Source: CAIKZD01 sp041675165 (lineage in GTDB: Bacteria; Patescibacteriota; Minisyncoccia; Moranbacterales; UBA2206). Taken from it: a DNA stretch of 64,000 nucleotides. The stretch spans positions 18,577-82,576 of the forward strand of contig JBAYUI010000001.1 in NCBI GenBank assembly GCA_041675165.1, read 5' to 3'. Positions within the stretch are counted from its first letter, which is position 1. The number at the start of each line of letters is the position of its first letter. A program made the position numbers and the translations under genes. Under the pieces are notes generated by a model. The model saw nothing but the letters and a program-made list of their open reading frames with translations, ran no database searches and was not told the origin of the DNA. Below are positions 7,581 to 17,619 of this stretch, one piece after another.

Positions 7581-8606
7581 ATGATGAATTTTTTGCGCGG
7601 ATTTTATTGTGAAAAAAAGCTTTGGTATGCAGCAGCCTTGATATTGGCGGCTGTTTTGTTTTTTAGCGGATTTTATGCGGGGAAAAGGCAGATGCAAAAA
7701 AATGACCAAAATGATGGTCAACTGCAAGATAAGGAAATCCGTCAGACGGGGTATAAATTTATCAGTCCTCTTTTGGAATGTGAAATCGGGGGATATCCTT
7801 TGTTGAAAAATTCAGAGCTGAAAATAAAGGAAGCTGTTCAGGGCAGAATAATCGACAAGAATCCTGATGATTTCATCTCTTTGTATTTCAGGGATCTCAA
7901 TAATGGCCCTTCTTTTGGAATAAGCGAACAGGAAAGTTTTTCTCCTGCCAGCCTTTTAAAAGTGCCCTTGATGATGGCGTATTATAAATATGCTGAAAAT
8001 GAGCCTCAAATCCTAGATCGGAGCGTCAATTACGCGGGGTCTCCCCAGCAATTCCAACAAGCGATTGTTCCGGGAAAACATATTGAGATCGGGAAAAACT
8101 ATACCATAGAAGAATTGATTGAGGCGATGATAAAATATAGCGACAACGAAGCCACTAATCTGCTTTTCCAGAACATCAGCCAGGACAAACTAAAAGTAGT
8201 TTTTGATGATCTGGGCATAGCTATGCCGGATGTTTATGACCCGAACAATGCTATGCCTGTAAAAGACTATGCTTCTTTCTTCCGCATACTCTATAATGCC
8301 TCTTATTTGGATCGGGATATGTCAGAGCGCGCACTCGATCTTCTTTCGACCGTGGAATATAAGGACGGGCTTATCGCGGGCGTGCCCCCCGACGTGGCTA
8401 TTTCTCATAAATTTGGAGAAAGAGAGTTGACAGACAAAAAAGGAGGAATAATAAATCAATTGCACGATTGTGGCATTGTCTATTATCCGGAGCATCCATA
8501 TTTGCTCTGCATTATGACAAAAGGAAAAAACATCAATAATCTCTCAAGGAGCATTTCGAGCATTTCTAAAATAGTCTACGAAGAGGTCTCTTCAAGAAAT
8601 AGATGA
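7581..8606 (+). CDS. Beta-lactamase-fold serine hydrolase, membrane anchored
   Basis: The protein has 341 residues. Residues ~15-34 form one membrane helix, so the domain is exported. The class A beta-lactamase-like (Beta-lactamase2) signature is present: SPASLLKVP holds the SxxK nucleophile (residue ~124), YSDNEATN holds SDN, and SHKFGERE stands for the KTG triad as K-F-G. The ExxLN loop needed by true class A lactamases for deacylation is not evident. A D,D-peptidase-like or other cell-wall role is therefore at least as likely as drug resistance. There is no strong ribosome site; the ATG at 7581 or 7584 could start. It follows tRNA-Gly by 28 bases. Confidence 0.75.
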   Translation: MMNFLRGFYCEKKLWYAAALILAAVLFFSGFYAGKRQMQKNDQNDGQLQDKEIRQTGYKFISPLLECEIGGYPLLKNSELKIKEAVQGRIIDKNPDDFISLYFRDLNNGPSFGISEQESFSPASLLKVPLMMAYYKYAENEPQILDRSVNYAGSPQQFQQAIVPGKHIEIGKNYTIEELIEAMIKYSDNEATNLLFQNISQDKLKVVFDDLGIAMPDVYDPNNAMPVKDYASFFRILYNASYLDRDMSERALDLLSTVEYKDGLIAGVPPDVAISHKFGERELTDKKGGIINQLHDCGIVYYPEHPYLLCIMTKGKNINNLSRSISSISKIVYEEVSSRNR

Positions 8607-8640
8607 CCCGCTCGCCCTCCATTTTAAAAAGGGTATCTTT

Positions 8641-8668
8641 TTGGACCAAATATTGTCCGATTTTTTGT
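8641..8668 (+). terminator. Weak intrinsic terminator
   Basis: TTGGAC (8641-8646) pairs with GTCCGA (8655-8660), followed by a run of six T. It lies 35 bases after the serine hydrolase stop. The rest of the gap to 8940 is AT-rich with no coding signal and holds one perfect DnaA-box sequence (8709-8717). Confidence 0.45.
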
Positions 8669-8708
8669 TTGAAAGCAGGCAGTATGGCGGGAGGACGCTT
8701 TGACAAGC

Positions 8709-8717
8709 TGTGGATAA
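8709..8717 (-). promoter_or_regulatory. Perfect DnaA-box match (TTATCCACA on minus strand)
   Basis: TGTGGATAA on plus is the reverse complement of the DnaA consensus TTATCCACA. It sits inside the 16-mer CTGTGGATAACTTATG (8708-8723), which recurs exactly at 61722-61737. A single box does not make an origin, and no dnaA, dnaN or gyrB lies nearby. Confidence 0.3.
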
Positions 8718-8949
8718 CTTATGGAAAGAATCACAAAAGACGGTCATTCAAGAAAAAAGAGAATTACTTTTTAACATAACGCAAAAGAGGAAATAATAGA
8801 AAAAAGATTGAATAAAAAAACGAAACAGAATATGCTCGGAATAATAGGGGGGGGATTGAGTTTTTTAGCTTTATAAAAGCCTAAAAAATCAAAAAGGTCG
8901 AGAGCTGTCTGAACCACCCTCTTTTTTGCTTATCAAAAGCAAAATACTG

Positions 8950-8958
8950 TGGTATAAT
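8950..8958 (+). promoter_or_regulatory. Extended -10 promoter for the giant kelch protein
   Basis: TGG directly followed by TATAAT (8953-8958). No good -35 is present at 17 bases. A hairpin, GAGGTATCAAA (8982-8992) with TTTGGTATCTC (9001-9011), lies in the leader just before the start codon and could modulate translation. Confidence 0.55.
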
Positions 8959-9001
8959 CCATATGGAGTATGTGCTTGGGTGAGGTATCAAACTGTTTAT
9001 T

Positions 9002-12000
9002 TTGGTATCTCTTTTCATTTTTAGAATGCTGCAAAACAAAAAAACAAAAAATAAGGAAAAAGAGGTTGAAAAACCGCTTAAAAAATCAATAAAAAAAGCT
9101 CTCATTGGAAAAAAGGGGTATTTTGCTGTCCAAAGAAGAAGGGGAGTGAAAAAAAATGATATTGCTAAAGCTAAAATAATTGAAAAAATAGAAGAATACG
9201 ACCCTGAAATACTGAAAACGGTCAAATCTTGGAATTTTTCGGAAAAAAGAAAGGACGAGTTTTTCATAAGACAGACCCTTGAAGAATATGTTTCACTTGA
9301 CCATACGGACAAGAAAGACTTGGGGAAAGCTTATTTTTGGAATTTATTCTTAGGAAAATTTGTTTTATCAATAAAACAAATTTTCAGACAAGTTTTTAAA
9401 GCGGGATTTAAGTTTTCTTATAGGGCAATATCCGTTTTGGCTATTGCTTTTTTGGTGTATGGAATTTCGCCGGCGGCTCTTTGCGCTCCCAAATCGGTCG
9501 CAATAACTACAAAGGCTGATTGGGATCTGGGTCAGTTTTCCGGAGTGACTACACAGAATTCTGTCGATTCGATCCAGATGGAACCAAGTGGGACTTGGAC
9601 AGCTCGAACTTGGGCATCACCAGAGGACACCATAGGCTTCGGGCATAGTTCTGTAATGGTGGGCGATTATCTCTATGTTTTCCGAGGTTATTCCGGAGAT
9701 ACTTTTTGGAGATATGATACTATCAAAAATACTTGGTCAACAATGGCGGGACTGCCACAACCGGCATTCTATGGGGCAGATATGACATATTTGGCCAGTA
9801 CGGGAAAGATATATGCAATGTTCGGAGGCTATTCTCAAAAATTTTATAGCTATGATATAGATTCAAATTCTTGGACAAAACTGACTGATATGTTAGATAC
9901 GCCATGGACAGGCGCGGCGATGGAAGGGAACGGAACGAGCATTTTTATTGTCAGGGGAAATGCCAGTACTGATTTTTGGGAATATGACACTGTTTCCAGT
10001 AGCTGGATAAATCGACCACCGATTACGGCGGCTGTCGGAGCCGGGGCGGATATTGTGAATGGACAGGATGGAAATTTATATCTGGTCAGGGGATCTGGAA
10101 CTCAAACTTTCTATCGGTATGATATCGCTGGTCACAGATGGTACGCGACCGTGGCTCAACTCCCTTCGACTTGTGGCGCGGCGGCAAATGCAGCTTGCAC
10201 TTTTGGAAACGAACAAAAAGGAGTCTATCGGAATGGAAAATTGTACTTTATGCGTTCTAATGGTACGCAAGATATGTTGCAATATGACATTTCTGGAAAT
10301 GCTTGGACGGCTCTAACGACAGATATGACTCCTCAAGCGGTCAATTATGGTTCTTTGACTCTGAATACAAATGATAATTTAATATATGCCTTCAGAGCTA
10401 ATGGCACGACTGATTTTTGGAAATTCGATCCCGATGCGGCATCCGGACAAAAGTGGGTCGGACCAAAACAGGTGCAAACAACCGCAGGCGTCCTTTCTAC
10501 TGTAGGCACAGGCAGTGATTTGGTTTGGAATCAGAATTATGGCGGAAATAACTACGTGTACGCTATCCAAGGCAGGGGAACGACGGGATTTTTTGTGTAT
10601 AATGTAGCGAATAATTCTTGGACGACCGGTACGGTACTTCCCATCTCTCCGAATAGTGATATGAAAGGAGCGATCAACCCGGCTAATGGAGCGCTTTATT
10701 ATCCGCGTTCTGGATCGGCTAATATCCTCATTTACAGCGGAGGCACTGCCGGTACTTGGGCCAATATGTCGCCGGCACCACCCATAGCACCGGCCGATGG
10801 AGCCAGTGTTGCTTTTCAAGGCACCAATCTATATTATCGGCCCGGCAATGGAAGTCAGAATATTTATCGATACAATGGCACAAGTTGGTCAGCGGCAATC
10901 CCTATGGCAACTGTAGATAGCGGAACGACCACGACTTATTATGCCAATACGGGAGGCAGAATGATTTCGGATGGAACTAATGTTTATGCAACACTGGGAG
11001 ATGGTGAAACAACATTTTTGAAATATGACGGAAGTGCTTGGTTAACATTGTCCGCCACGCCATTCTCGCAATATTATGGGAGTGATATGACGTATGACAG
11101 CGTTAATTCAAAAATATATGCCTTAGCCGGATTATATAAGAATGAGACTTGGGAATATGACATAGCCACTGATGTTTGGAGAAGGTTGCCGAATAACCAG
11201 AAATATACTTTTGATAGGGGACCGTACAATGGTGCTTCGATCGAATATTCCGGCAATACCTCTTTATACGCAACTACAGGCCAAAGCCTTTCTGATATAT
11301 GGAGTTATACCGTCTCAGCTACAAATTTTCCAACTTCCGGAACTTACACTTATGCCAGTCAAATGATCGACCTCGGGCAAGTTTCCAGTGGTTCGGCATT
11401 CACTTTCAATGAGGAAAGGCCGGCCAATACTTCTACGAAGTACGAGCTGTGTACAAATGCGGACGGTGCGGCCTGTTCTTCTTGGCACAATGTAACGGAC
11501 GGCGTGATCAGCGACCTAACCATTGGCAGGTATGTCTGGGTGAAAGTCACCTTATCTACGAGTGATGGGGCCAGCACTCCAACAGTGAATGATTATACCA
11601 TTTCTTATGCTTCAAGCGATACCGTTCCTTCTTCGCCTACGACAATAGTGGCTAAATCTCAGCAAGTGGACGGGTCAGATATCGTAGCTGACACGGAATA
11701 CGCATATGAGCACCCCTATTTTTCTTGGACAGCCGGAGCGGATAATGGCTCAGGAATAGATGGTTATTATGTCTATTGGGGAAAAAACAGCTCCGCGGAT
11801 CCGGCAAGTGAAGGAAGTTACCAGGCAACTGGCCACTATACGGTCAACGAGGCGATGAATTATGATACTAGTCCGGTGCATCCCTACGGCACATATTATT
11901 TAATCGTGAAGGCTAAAGATAAGAACGGGTTGGTATCAGACGCTTGGTCAGCTTTTACTTACAAATACAAAGGTGTTTCTCCGTCACAAGTATCGAGTAA

Positions 12001-15000
12001 AACATTACAAAGCGATTTCAATAAAGCGGGAGCCGACTTTGATGACGGGAAAATATCATACTCGGCTGTTGATGGATCAATGCGCCTGTCAAACACTTCC
12101 GGTTTTTGGAATCAGGCTCGATTATCAGCTTCACCCTATTATACGCATATAGGGGGTCAGGCAGTGTTGGGGGGATGTAAGACGACTGGGCAATCCCAAT
12201 TAAGTGGCAATCATTGCGTTTATACATTTCAAGGAAACAATCAATTGGTTTTTATGCGGTATGAGATTGAAACGGATACATGGATAAATTCAACCGCTAA
12301 TATAGCCGAGATAAAACCAGCCTTGTCAGCGGTTAATAATGGAGGAACGATGGTGGCTGGTCCGGAGGGTTATCTCTATGCGACCAAGGGTGTCACCACG
12401 CCAACTTTTTGGCGCTATGACATTGCTAACGCGGCATGGACACAAATTGATGATGCACCGAAAAATTTCGATTATGGTTCTGTCTTGACGTATGATGACA
12501 GTCGATATATCTATGCTATGCCAGGAAATGACGATGCGACATATCGATATGACACTTGTAACGGTCAAGATGGAAGTTGCAGTCCGCAATGGACCCAACT
12601 AACCAATGCCCAATTCGGGAACCCCAATACGGTTGACGGACAAAAGACCTACGAAGGAGCGGATGGTATTTATGACGGACGGAACAATATGTATGTGATG
12701 CAAGGCAACTATTATCCGTATATGGCTAAATATTCCATTGCTGACGACGAAGGGCGTGGAGAAGTGCATAATACTTGGACATCTCTTTCGGCCGCGCCCG
12801 TCGGTTTCTATAACGGAGGCAGTTTGTCTTTCGACGGGGATCATACAATCTATGCTTTAGCGGGAAATTCTCGTATGAAGTTTATGAAATATGACACCAA
12901 CACCGACGCATGGTCATTCCTTCCGGACGCGCCTGCCACAATTTCATATGGAGCTTCTCTCGTTTTTCATAACGGCTATCTCTATGCCACTCGAGGGGGA
13001 ACTTATACGACGTTCTATCGTTATAATACGATTGATAACACGTGGGAGATTCCCAATCATAATTTTTTCGGCAATACGGATGTGACAGGGGCAGTTTATC
13101 TCCCTTATTCCAATGGAGCTTCAATGGCGGATGACGGAGGCGGAAATATATATATATATAGAGGCGGATTCGATAATACTTTTGGACGATATAATTCTTC
13201 GACCGGTGTTTTTACCACCCTATCCAAGTTACCGATGGGTGCCGGCAACGGAGCGAATATTGTATATAATGGAACGGAGAATGCTATCTACTATGTTTCC
13301 GGCAATACCATAAGAACAAGACGGACCGGGACGGATACGCAGAACCCATACTTTTTCAAATATGATATAACCAGTAATACTTGGTCACAAATAACCACCG
13401 ATCGTCCTTTGGCTCAAATATGGCTGGGATCGTCAATGACCTATGACGGGTCTCAATATATCTATCTGACCCAGGGCAATGGTACATCCACTTGGTGGAA
13501 ATATGATACGTTGGGGGCTGCCGGTTCAAGGTGGAGCGCTATGAGTACGGTGGGGAGTTGTTCGAGCGGTGACGGAAGTAAGATTTTGTATGTAAGTGGA
13601 ACGATTTTCCGGACGCAAGGCGCAGGATCGACTACGAATTGTAAATTTTCTATTTCTAATGGAACGTGGTCAACATTGGGAGCCCTTTTCTTTGGTGCTA
13701 ACTCCGGATCAAGTCTGGTAGATGGCAAGGACGGTTATATTTATTTGGCTCGCGGCGGCAATACTAATAGTTATTATCGTTATAACATTTCCCAAAGCGC
13801 TCCGGGGTCATGGGAAAATCTGACCGGAGCCAATATTCCGGCTCAAGTGACTACGGGCGGTTGGGGAGTAAATTCTAACAATAGGAACTGGTTTACGTCC
13901 GGCGCGGGCGGAGGAATAACTTTTCCGGACGGATTGTATAGCTATATCGTCGGATCTAGTACGAATGCGACGGGTTTTATTAAGACCGGTACATATACTT
14001 CAGAACCGATTGATCTTACTCAGGCTTATAAATTTGCCAACTTGAGCGTCAGCTATATCTTGCCGATCAACACTGCGCTTGAAATCCAAACCAGAACTTC
14101 ATCCAACGGGTCGACTTGGGGAGATTGGACGGATGTTTCAGAAGATCATTCTTTGGGCGATTCTCATACTTTTTCCATAAATTCTTCCGTAAATGAATAT
14201 ATTCAGATAAGGATGATTTTCAGCTCTTCCGATCAAGTCTATTCTCCGCGCGTAGATGATTTTGCCATAAACTATTATCAAGATCTTTTCCCGCCTGACA
14301 ATCCTACTGGTATTTCTGCTTACGATACCAGTGTCAAAACCAATATTCTTTCTGACAATACTTGGCATAACTACACAGCTCCGTATTTCGAATGGCCGGT
14401 CGCTAACAGCGCGGGCGGAGCGGTTGACAATCAGGGCGGATCGGGCATCGCGGGCTATTATGTCTGTTTCGGGAATAATACTGATTGCGTGGATCCTTAT
14501 GTGGACGGTAGTTTCCAGATGGGCAATAGTTTTGTCCCTACCGGTATGGTTTCCGGACAGGATTATCATTTGAGAATAAAGGCCGTGGATAATGCCGGTA
14601 TGTTTTTGGGTACGAGTTTTGATGCCTTCACGTATCGATTCGATGATGTGGCTCCGACTAATCCCAGTGAGATTACAGCCGATCCGATAGGTTATTCTTC
14701 AGCAGACGCGTTTATTTTCACGTGGTCTAATGATGTCGGTGATGCTAATTCCGGCGTAGCCAAATTCCAATATCGCACAGGCGGAGATGCGGCAGACATA
14801 TGGTATGATATTTCTGACCCATATGCCGTATCGCAATCCGTCGCGCCATATCAGGCTAACAAGAACACTTTCTATTTGCGCGCGGTGGACAATGCCGGCA
14901 ATGTTTCCGCTCCGATGACGATGGATTATTTCTATTCCGGTGGAGCCGCTTCGCCGCCGCAAAATTTGGTTGTTTCGCCGGACACCGTGGACAATCAGAC

Positions 15001-16786
15001 CAACAGCTTCACTTTCACTTGGGACGTGCCTACTTCTTACGCGGGGGATGTGGACAAGTTGACCTATTTCTACTCGGTCAATTATCTGCCCACGCCTTTT
15101 AATACCATAGAAACTACAGCCAAAGCCGCCGGTCCGGGGCCGTTTGCGACCCAGTTCGGGAAAAATACTATGTATGTAGTGGCGATGAACGAAGGCGGCA
15201 CCAAAACTAATCCAAACGATGTGGATTGGGATCATCCAGCCTCGGTGGATTTTTATGCCAAGACGACCGCTCCTGGACCGCCGGTCAATATGCAAGTTTT
15301 CGACACTTCCGATCGCGAAGCGGAGGAATATAGCGTGGCGGTCAAATGGAGCGTGCCGCAAAGTTATGATAGTGGAAACTTTGCCGGCTACACGATCTAT
15401 CGATCGCTCGATGGAACGAATTTTGTCGAAGCGGCCACGACGACCGGAACGGCGTATGTGGATACGGAATTGGAAAGCAAAGAATATTATTATTATGTCC
15501 GCTCTAGAGATAAGACTAATAATCTTTCCATCGCAACCTCGACACTTTTTTTGACGCCGACCGGGCGCTATACCACTCCGCCGACCATCGTGTCCAAGCC
15601 ATCGGTTTCAGTGCAATCATTTGCAGCTTCTTTCGAGTGGTCGACTAACCGATTGGCCAGTTCTTTCGTCGAGTATGGCACGAAGATGTCATTGGGAAAG
15701 ACGAACGGACAAGTGGACAGCCTGACCGCGCACAAAGTCGATATCAATGGCTTGGAAGCGGCCACTAAATATTATTATCGCGTGAAATTTATCGATCCGG
15801 ACGGGAATATCGGAACTTCTGAAATCGGTAATTTTACCACCAATGATCCGCCGACCATTTCGGACGTTTTGGTAGATGGCATAGGATTGGACAGTGCGAC
15901 TGTTTCTTGGTCGACCAATATGAGCGGCACTTGCACTTTAAAATATGGAGAAGGTGGCTTTTCAAATTCTATCGAGGAGTCGGGCAGTGGGACGACGCAC
16001 ATCCAGAAAATCACAGGACTTAAAAATGCTACGCCCTACGCGTATCAGGTGGATTGTGTAGACGCGGATGATAATACATTTGATAGCGATCAATATACTT
16101 TCAATACCCTTGAACAGCCGCGGGTGGAAAATCTGACCGTGCAGAACAAGGAGAATGTCGATATCCCGACCATCGAGTTGAATTATACGACCACCCATCC
16201 GACGACTACCTTGGTCAAATTCAAGGGTCCGGATGAAACGGCTTATCATAACTATCTATTGTCGGATTACGCGACTGATCATAAAGCGACGATCGAAGCG
16301 TTGGATCCGGCCATTGAATATGAAGTGGTTGCGACGGGCATTGATGAAAACGGAGTGGAGGCGGCCAATATGACGGCCAAGGTGACCACCCTGACCGATA
16401 GTCGCCCGCCCGCCATAACAGCTAATCGCGCAATCGGACGAGTGATCGGGCTCGGAAAAGATGCTAGGGCTAATTTGTATGTTAAGATAGAAACAGATGA
16501 ACTCACAAAAGTAAAAGTGCTTTTCGGCAAAGGAACGATTATGGGCAACTTTGAGCAGAGCACGCCGGAAGATCCTTCCAATACATATCATCTAATCACT
16601 ATCCCCGTCGATCCGGGACAGGTGTATAGCTATGTCATTGAAGCGGTGGATATGGCGGACAATAAAACTGTTTCCAATCCGGCCACGGTTGTGGTTGAAG
16701 GCGCCAAGCAGAATGCGACCGAAATCGTGATAAATACGTTCAGCGATAAGTTTGGTTGGATAACTAAGTTATGGATAAAACAATAG
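9002..16786 (+). CDS. Giant kelch-propeller / fibronectin III surface protein
   Basis: The reading frame has 2594 codons from a TTG at 9002. The ATG at 9026 (2586 residues) is the more usual start. The first ~140 residues are very basic and precede one hydrophobic segment with an ALCA signal-peptidase-like site, so the rest should be exported. The mature part is a doubled module. Kelch-like repeats (YxFRG...FWRYDxxxNxW, often GGxxxxFYxYDIDSNSW) cover residues ~200-770. A jelly-roll-like domain and an FN3-like domain follow (~780-990). More kelch repeats (~1000-1650) and a second jelly-roll-like domain (~1656-1760) come next. About eight FN3 or phosphatase-type FN3 domains run to the end. No LPxTG or C-terminal membrane anchor is visible. 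The stop overlaps the start of the ABC ATPase gene, which implies translational coupling. An adhesin or host/prey contact role is inference. Confidence 0.85.
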   Translation: MVSLFIFRMLQNKKTKNKEKEVEKPLKKSIKKALIGKKGYFAVQRRRGVKKNDIAKAKIIEKIEEYDPEILKTVKSWNFSEKRKDEFFIRQTLEEYVSLDHTDKKDLGKAYFWNLFLGKFVLSIKQIFRQVFKAGFKFSYRAISVLAIAFLVYGISPAALCAPKSVAITTKADWDLGQFSGVTTQNSVDSIQMEPSGTWTARTWASPEDTIGFGHSSVMVGDYLYVFRGYSGDTFWRYDTIKNTWSTMAGLPQPAFYGADMTYLASTGKIYAMFGGYSQKFYSYDIDSNSWTKLTDMLDTPWTGAAMEGNGTSIFIVRGNASTDFWEYDTVSSSWINRPPITAAVGAGADIVNGQDGNLYLVRGSGTQTFYRYDIAGHRWYATVAQLPSTCGAAANAACTFGNEQKGVYRNGKLYFMRSNGTQDMLQYDISGNAWTALTTDMTPQAVNYGSLTLNTNDNLIYAFRANGTTDFWKFDPDAASGQKWVGPKQVQTTAGVLSTVGTGSDLVWNQNYGGNNYVYAIQGRGTTGFFVYNVANNSWTTGTVLPISPNSDMKGAINPANGALYYPRSGSANILIYSGGTAGTWANMSPAPPIAPADGASVAFQGTNLYYRPGNGSQNIYRYNGTSWSAAIPMATVDSGTTTTYYANTGGRMISDGTNVYATLGDGETTFLKYDGSAWLTLSATPFSQYYGSDMTYDSVNSKIYALAGLYKNETWEYDIATDVWRRLPNNQKYTFDRGPYNGASIEYSGNTSLYATTGQSLSDIWSYTVSATNFPTSGTYTYASQMIDLGQVSSGSAFTFNEERPANTSTKYELCTNADGAACSSWHNVTDGVISDLTIGRYVWVKVTLSTSDGASTPTVNDYTISYASSDTVPSSPTTIVAKSQQVDGSDIVADTEYAYEHPYFSWTAGADNGSGIDGYYVYWGKNSSADPASEGSYQATGHYTVNEAMNYDTSPVHPYGTYYLIVKAKDKNGLVSDAWSAFTYKYKGVSPSQVSSKTLQSDFNKAGADFDDGKISYSAVDGSMRLSNTSGFWNQARLSASPYYTHIGGQAVLGGCKTTGQSQLSGNHCVYTFQGNNQLVFMRYEIETDTWINSTANIAEIKPALSAVNNGGTMVAGPEGYLYATKGVTTPTFWRYDIANAAWTQIDDAPKNFDYGSVLTYDDSRYIYAMPGNDDATYRYDTCNGQDGSCSPQWTQLTNAQFGNPNTVDGQKTYEGADGIYDGRNNMYVMQGNYYPYMAKYSIADDEGRGEVHNTWTSLSAAPVGFYNGGSLSFDGDHTIYALAGNSRMKFMKYDTNTDAWSFLPDAPATISYGASLVFHNGYLYATRGGTYTTFYRYNTIDNTWEIPNHNFFGNTDVTGAVYLPYSNGASMADDGGGNIYIYRGGFDNTFGRYNSSTGVFTTLSKLPMGAGNGANIVYNGTENAIYYVSGNTIRTRRTGTDTQNPYFFKYDITSNTWSQITTDRPLAQIWLGSSMTYDGSQYIYLTQGNGTSTWWKYDTLGAAGSRWSAMSTVGSCSSGDGSKILYVSGTIFRTQGAGSTTNCKFSISNGTWSTLGALFFGANSGSSLVDGKDGYIYLARGGNTNSYYRYNISQSAPGSWENLTGANIPAQVTTGGWGVNSNNRNWFTSGAGGGITFPDGLYSYIVGSSTNATGFIKTGTYTSEPIDLTQAYKFANLSVSYILPINTALEIQTRTSSNGSTWGDWTDVSEDHSLGDSHTFSINSSVNEYIQIRMIFSSSDQVYSPRVDDFAINYYQDLFPPDNPTGISAYDTSVKTNILSDNTWHNYTAPYFEWPVANSAGGAVDNQGGSGIAGYYVCFGNNTDCVDPYVDGSFQMGNSFVPTGMVSGQDYHLRIKAVDNAGMFLGTSFDAFTYRFDDVAPTNPSEITADPIGYSSADAFIFTWSNDVGDANSGVAKFQYRTGGDAADIWYDISDPYAVSQSVAPYQANKNTFYLRAVDNAGNVSAPMTMDYFYSGGAASPPQNLVVSPDTVDNQTNSFTFTWDVPTSYAGDVDKLTYFYSVNYLPTPFNTIETTAKAAGPGPFATQFGKNTMYVVAMNEGGTKTNPNDVDWDHPASVDFYAKTTAPGPPVNMQVFDTSDREAEEYSVAVKWSVPQSYDSGNFAGYTIYRSLDGTNFVEAATTTGTAYVDTELESKEYYYYVRSRDKTNNLSIATSTLFLTPTGRYTTPPTIVSKPSVSVQSFAASFEWSTNRLASSFVEYGTKMSLGKTNGQVDSLTAHKVDINGLEAATKYYYRVKFIDPDGNIGTSEIGNFTTNDPPTISDVLVDGIGLDSATVSWSTNMSGTCTLKYGEGGFSNSIEESGSGTTHIQKITGLKNATPYAYQVDCVDADDNTFDSDQYTFNTLEQPRVENLTVQNKENVDIPTIELNYTTTHPTTTLVKFKGPDETAYHNYLLSDYATDHKATIEALDPAIEYEVVATGIDENGVEAANMTAKVTTLTDSRPPAITANRAIGRVIGLGKDARANLYVKIETDELTKVKVLFGKGTIMGNFEQSTPEDPSNTYHLITIPVDPGQVYSYVIEAVDMADNKTVSNPATVVVEGAKQNATEIVINTFSDKFGWITKLWIKQ

Positions 16787-17619
16787 ATCAAATAGACGAG
16801 AAGGAGAAAAGAATATTAAAGATGAATGAAGCTCCCAGTCAGAGTGCTAAAGGAAAAAAAACTTCCGAGTTTTTTCCTGAGTTTGAACATCATTCTCAAA
16901 AAGATATTGTAGTCGGTGTCAAGGACATTGAGAAAACTTTTGTCTTGGGCACTAATAAGGTGGATATTTTGAAAGGGGTCAACTTCGAAATAAAAAGAGG
17001 GGAATTTGTGATGCTAATGGGTCCTTCCGGTTGCGGAAAATCGACTTTGCTCCACATCGTTTATGGATTGGAAGCTCCGACCAATGGGACGATCTTTGTT
17101 GAAGATGAAGATATCTGGGCGCACAGCAAGAATTGGCGAGCTTATTTCCGCAATCAATACATCGGTTTTATCCCGCAACAAGCCTTTTGGATAAAGTCGC
17201 TTTCAGTCATTGAAAATGTGGCGGTGCCGGGATTCATCGGCGGTCGGGGTTATCGCGAATCCATCGAAAGAGCGTATAAGACCTTGGAAATTGTCGGAAT
17301 GAAAGACTGGGCACATTATCGGCCGTTTGACTTGTCCGGAGGACAGCAGCAGAAAGTAGCTTTTGCCCGTTCACTCCTTCTTAATCCTAAATTCATCATC
17401 GCGGATGAACCGACGGGGAACCTTGACCAGAAATCCGGCGTACAGCTGATGGACCTCATTAAAGAGTTCAACGAATCATTGAATATCACTGTCCTTATGG
17501 TGACGCATAATCCTGATCAGATCAGTTATGCATCGAGAATAGTCAGGATGGTGGACGGAAAAATATTATCAGACACGACTGATAAAGAACAAATTAATAT
17601 AATCAAAAATGAAGCTTAA
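16771..17619 (+). CDS. ABC transporter ATP-binding protein, MacB/LolD type
   Basis: The protein has 282 residues. Motifs in order: Walker A GPSGCGKST (~residue 83), Q-loop FIPQQ, signature LSGGQQQK, Walker B FIIADEPT, D-loop and switch His THN. The sequence is closest in style to LolD/MacB ATPases, which use ATP to move an FtsX-type permease mechanically rather than to pump through a channel. It has a ~45-residue N-terminal extension before the domain. The start at 16771 overlaps the giant surface gene by 16 bases, and an ATG at 16822 is an alternative. The downstream permease overlaps it by 11 bases, so the three genes form one coupled operon. Confidence 0.9.
   Translation: MDKTIDQIDEKEKRILKMNEAPSQSAKGKKTSEFFPEFEHHSQKDIVVGVKDIEKTFVLGTNKVDILKGVNFEIKRGEFVMLMGPSGCGKSTLLHIVYGLEAPTNGTIFVEDEDIWAHSKNWRAYFRNQYIGFIPQQAFWIKSLSVIENVAVPGFIGGRGYRESIERAYKTLEIVGMKDWAHYRPFDLSGGQQQKVAFARSLLLNPKFIIADEPTGNLDQKSGVQLMDLIKEFNESLNITVLMVTHNPDQISYASRIVRMVDGKILSDTTDKEQINIIKNEA

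Noticed and set aside
7581..8606. Call of a true class A beta-lactamase resistance gene
   Set aside because: The ExxLN deacylation loop is not evident and KTG is KFG; a wall-acting serine hydrolase is equally likely.
8709..8717. Replication origin based on a DnaA box
   Set aside because: Only one box at this locus, no AT-rich unwinding cluster with repeats of the box, and no dnaA/dnaN neighbours.
10379..16591. Many long minus-strand ORFs inside the giant kelch gene
   Set aside because: They are codon shadows of the repeats; His/Arg/Ile-rich sequences without start signals.
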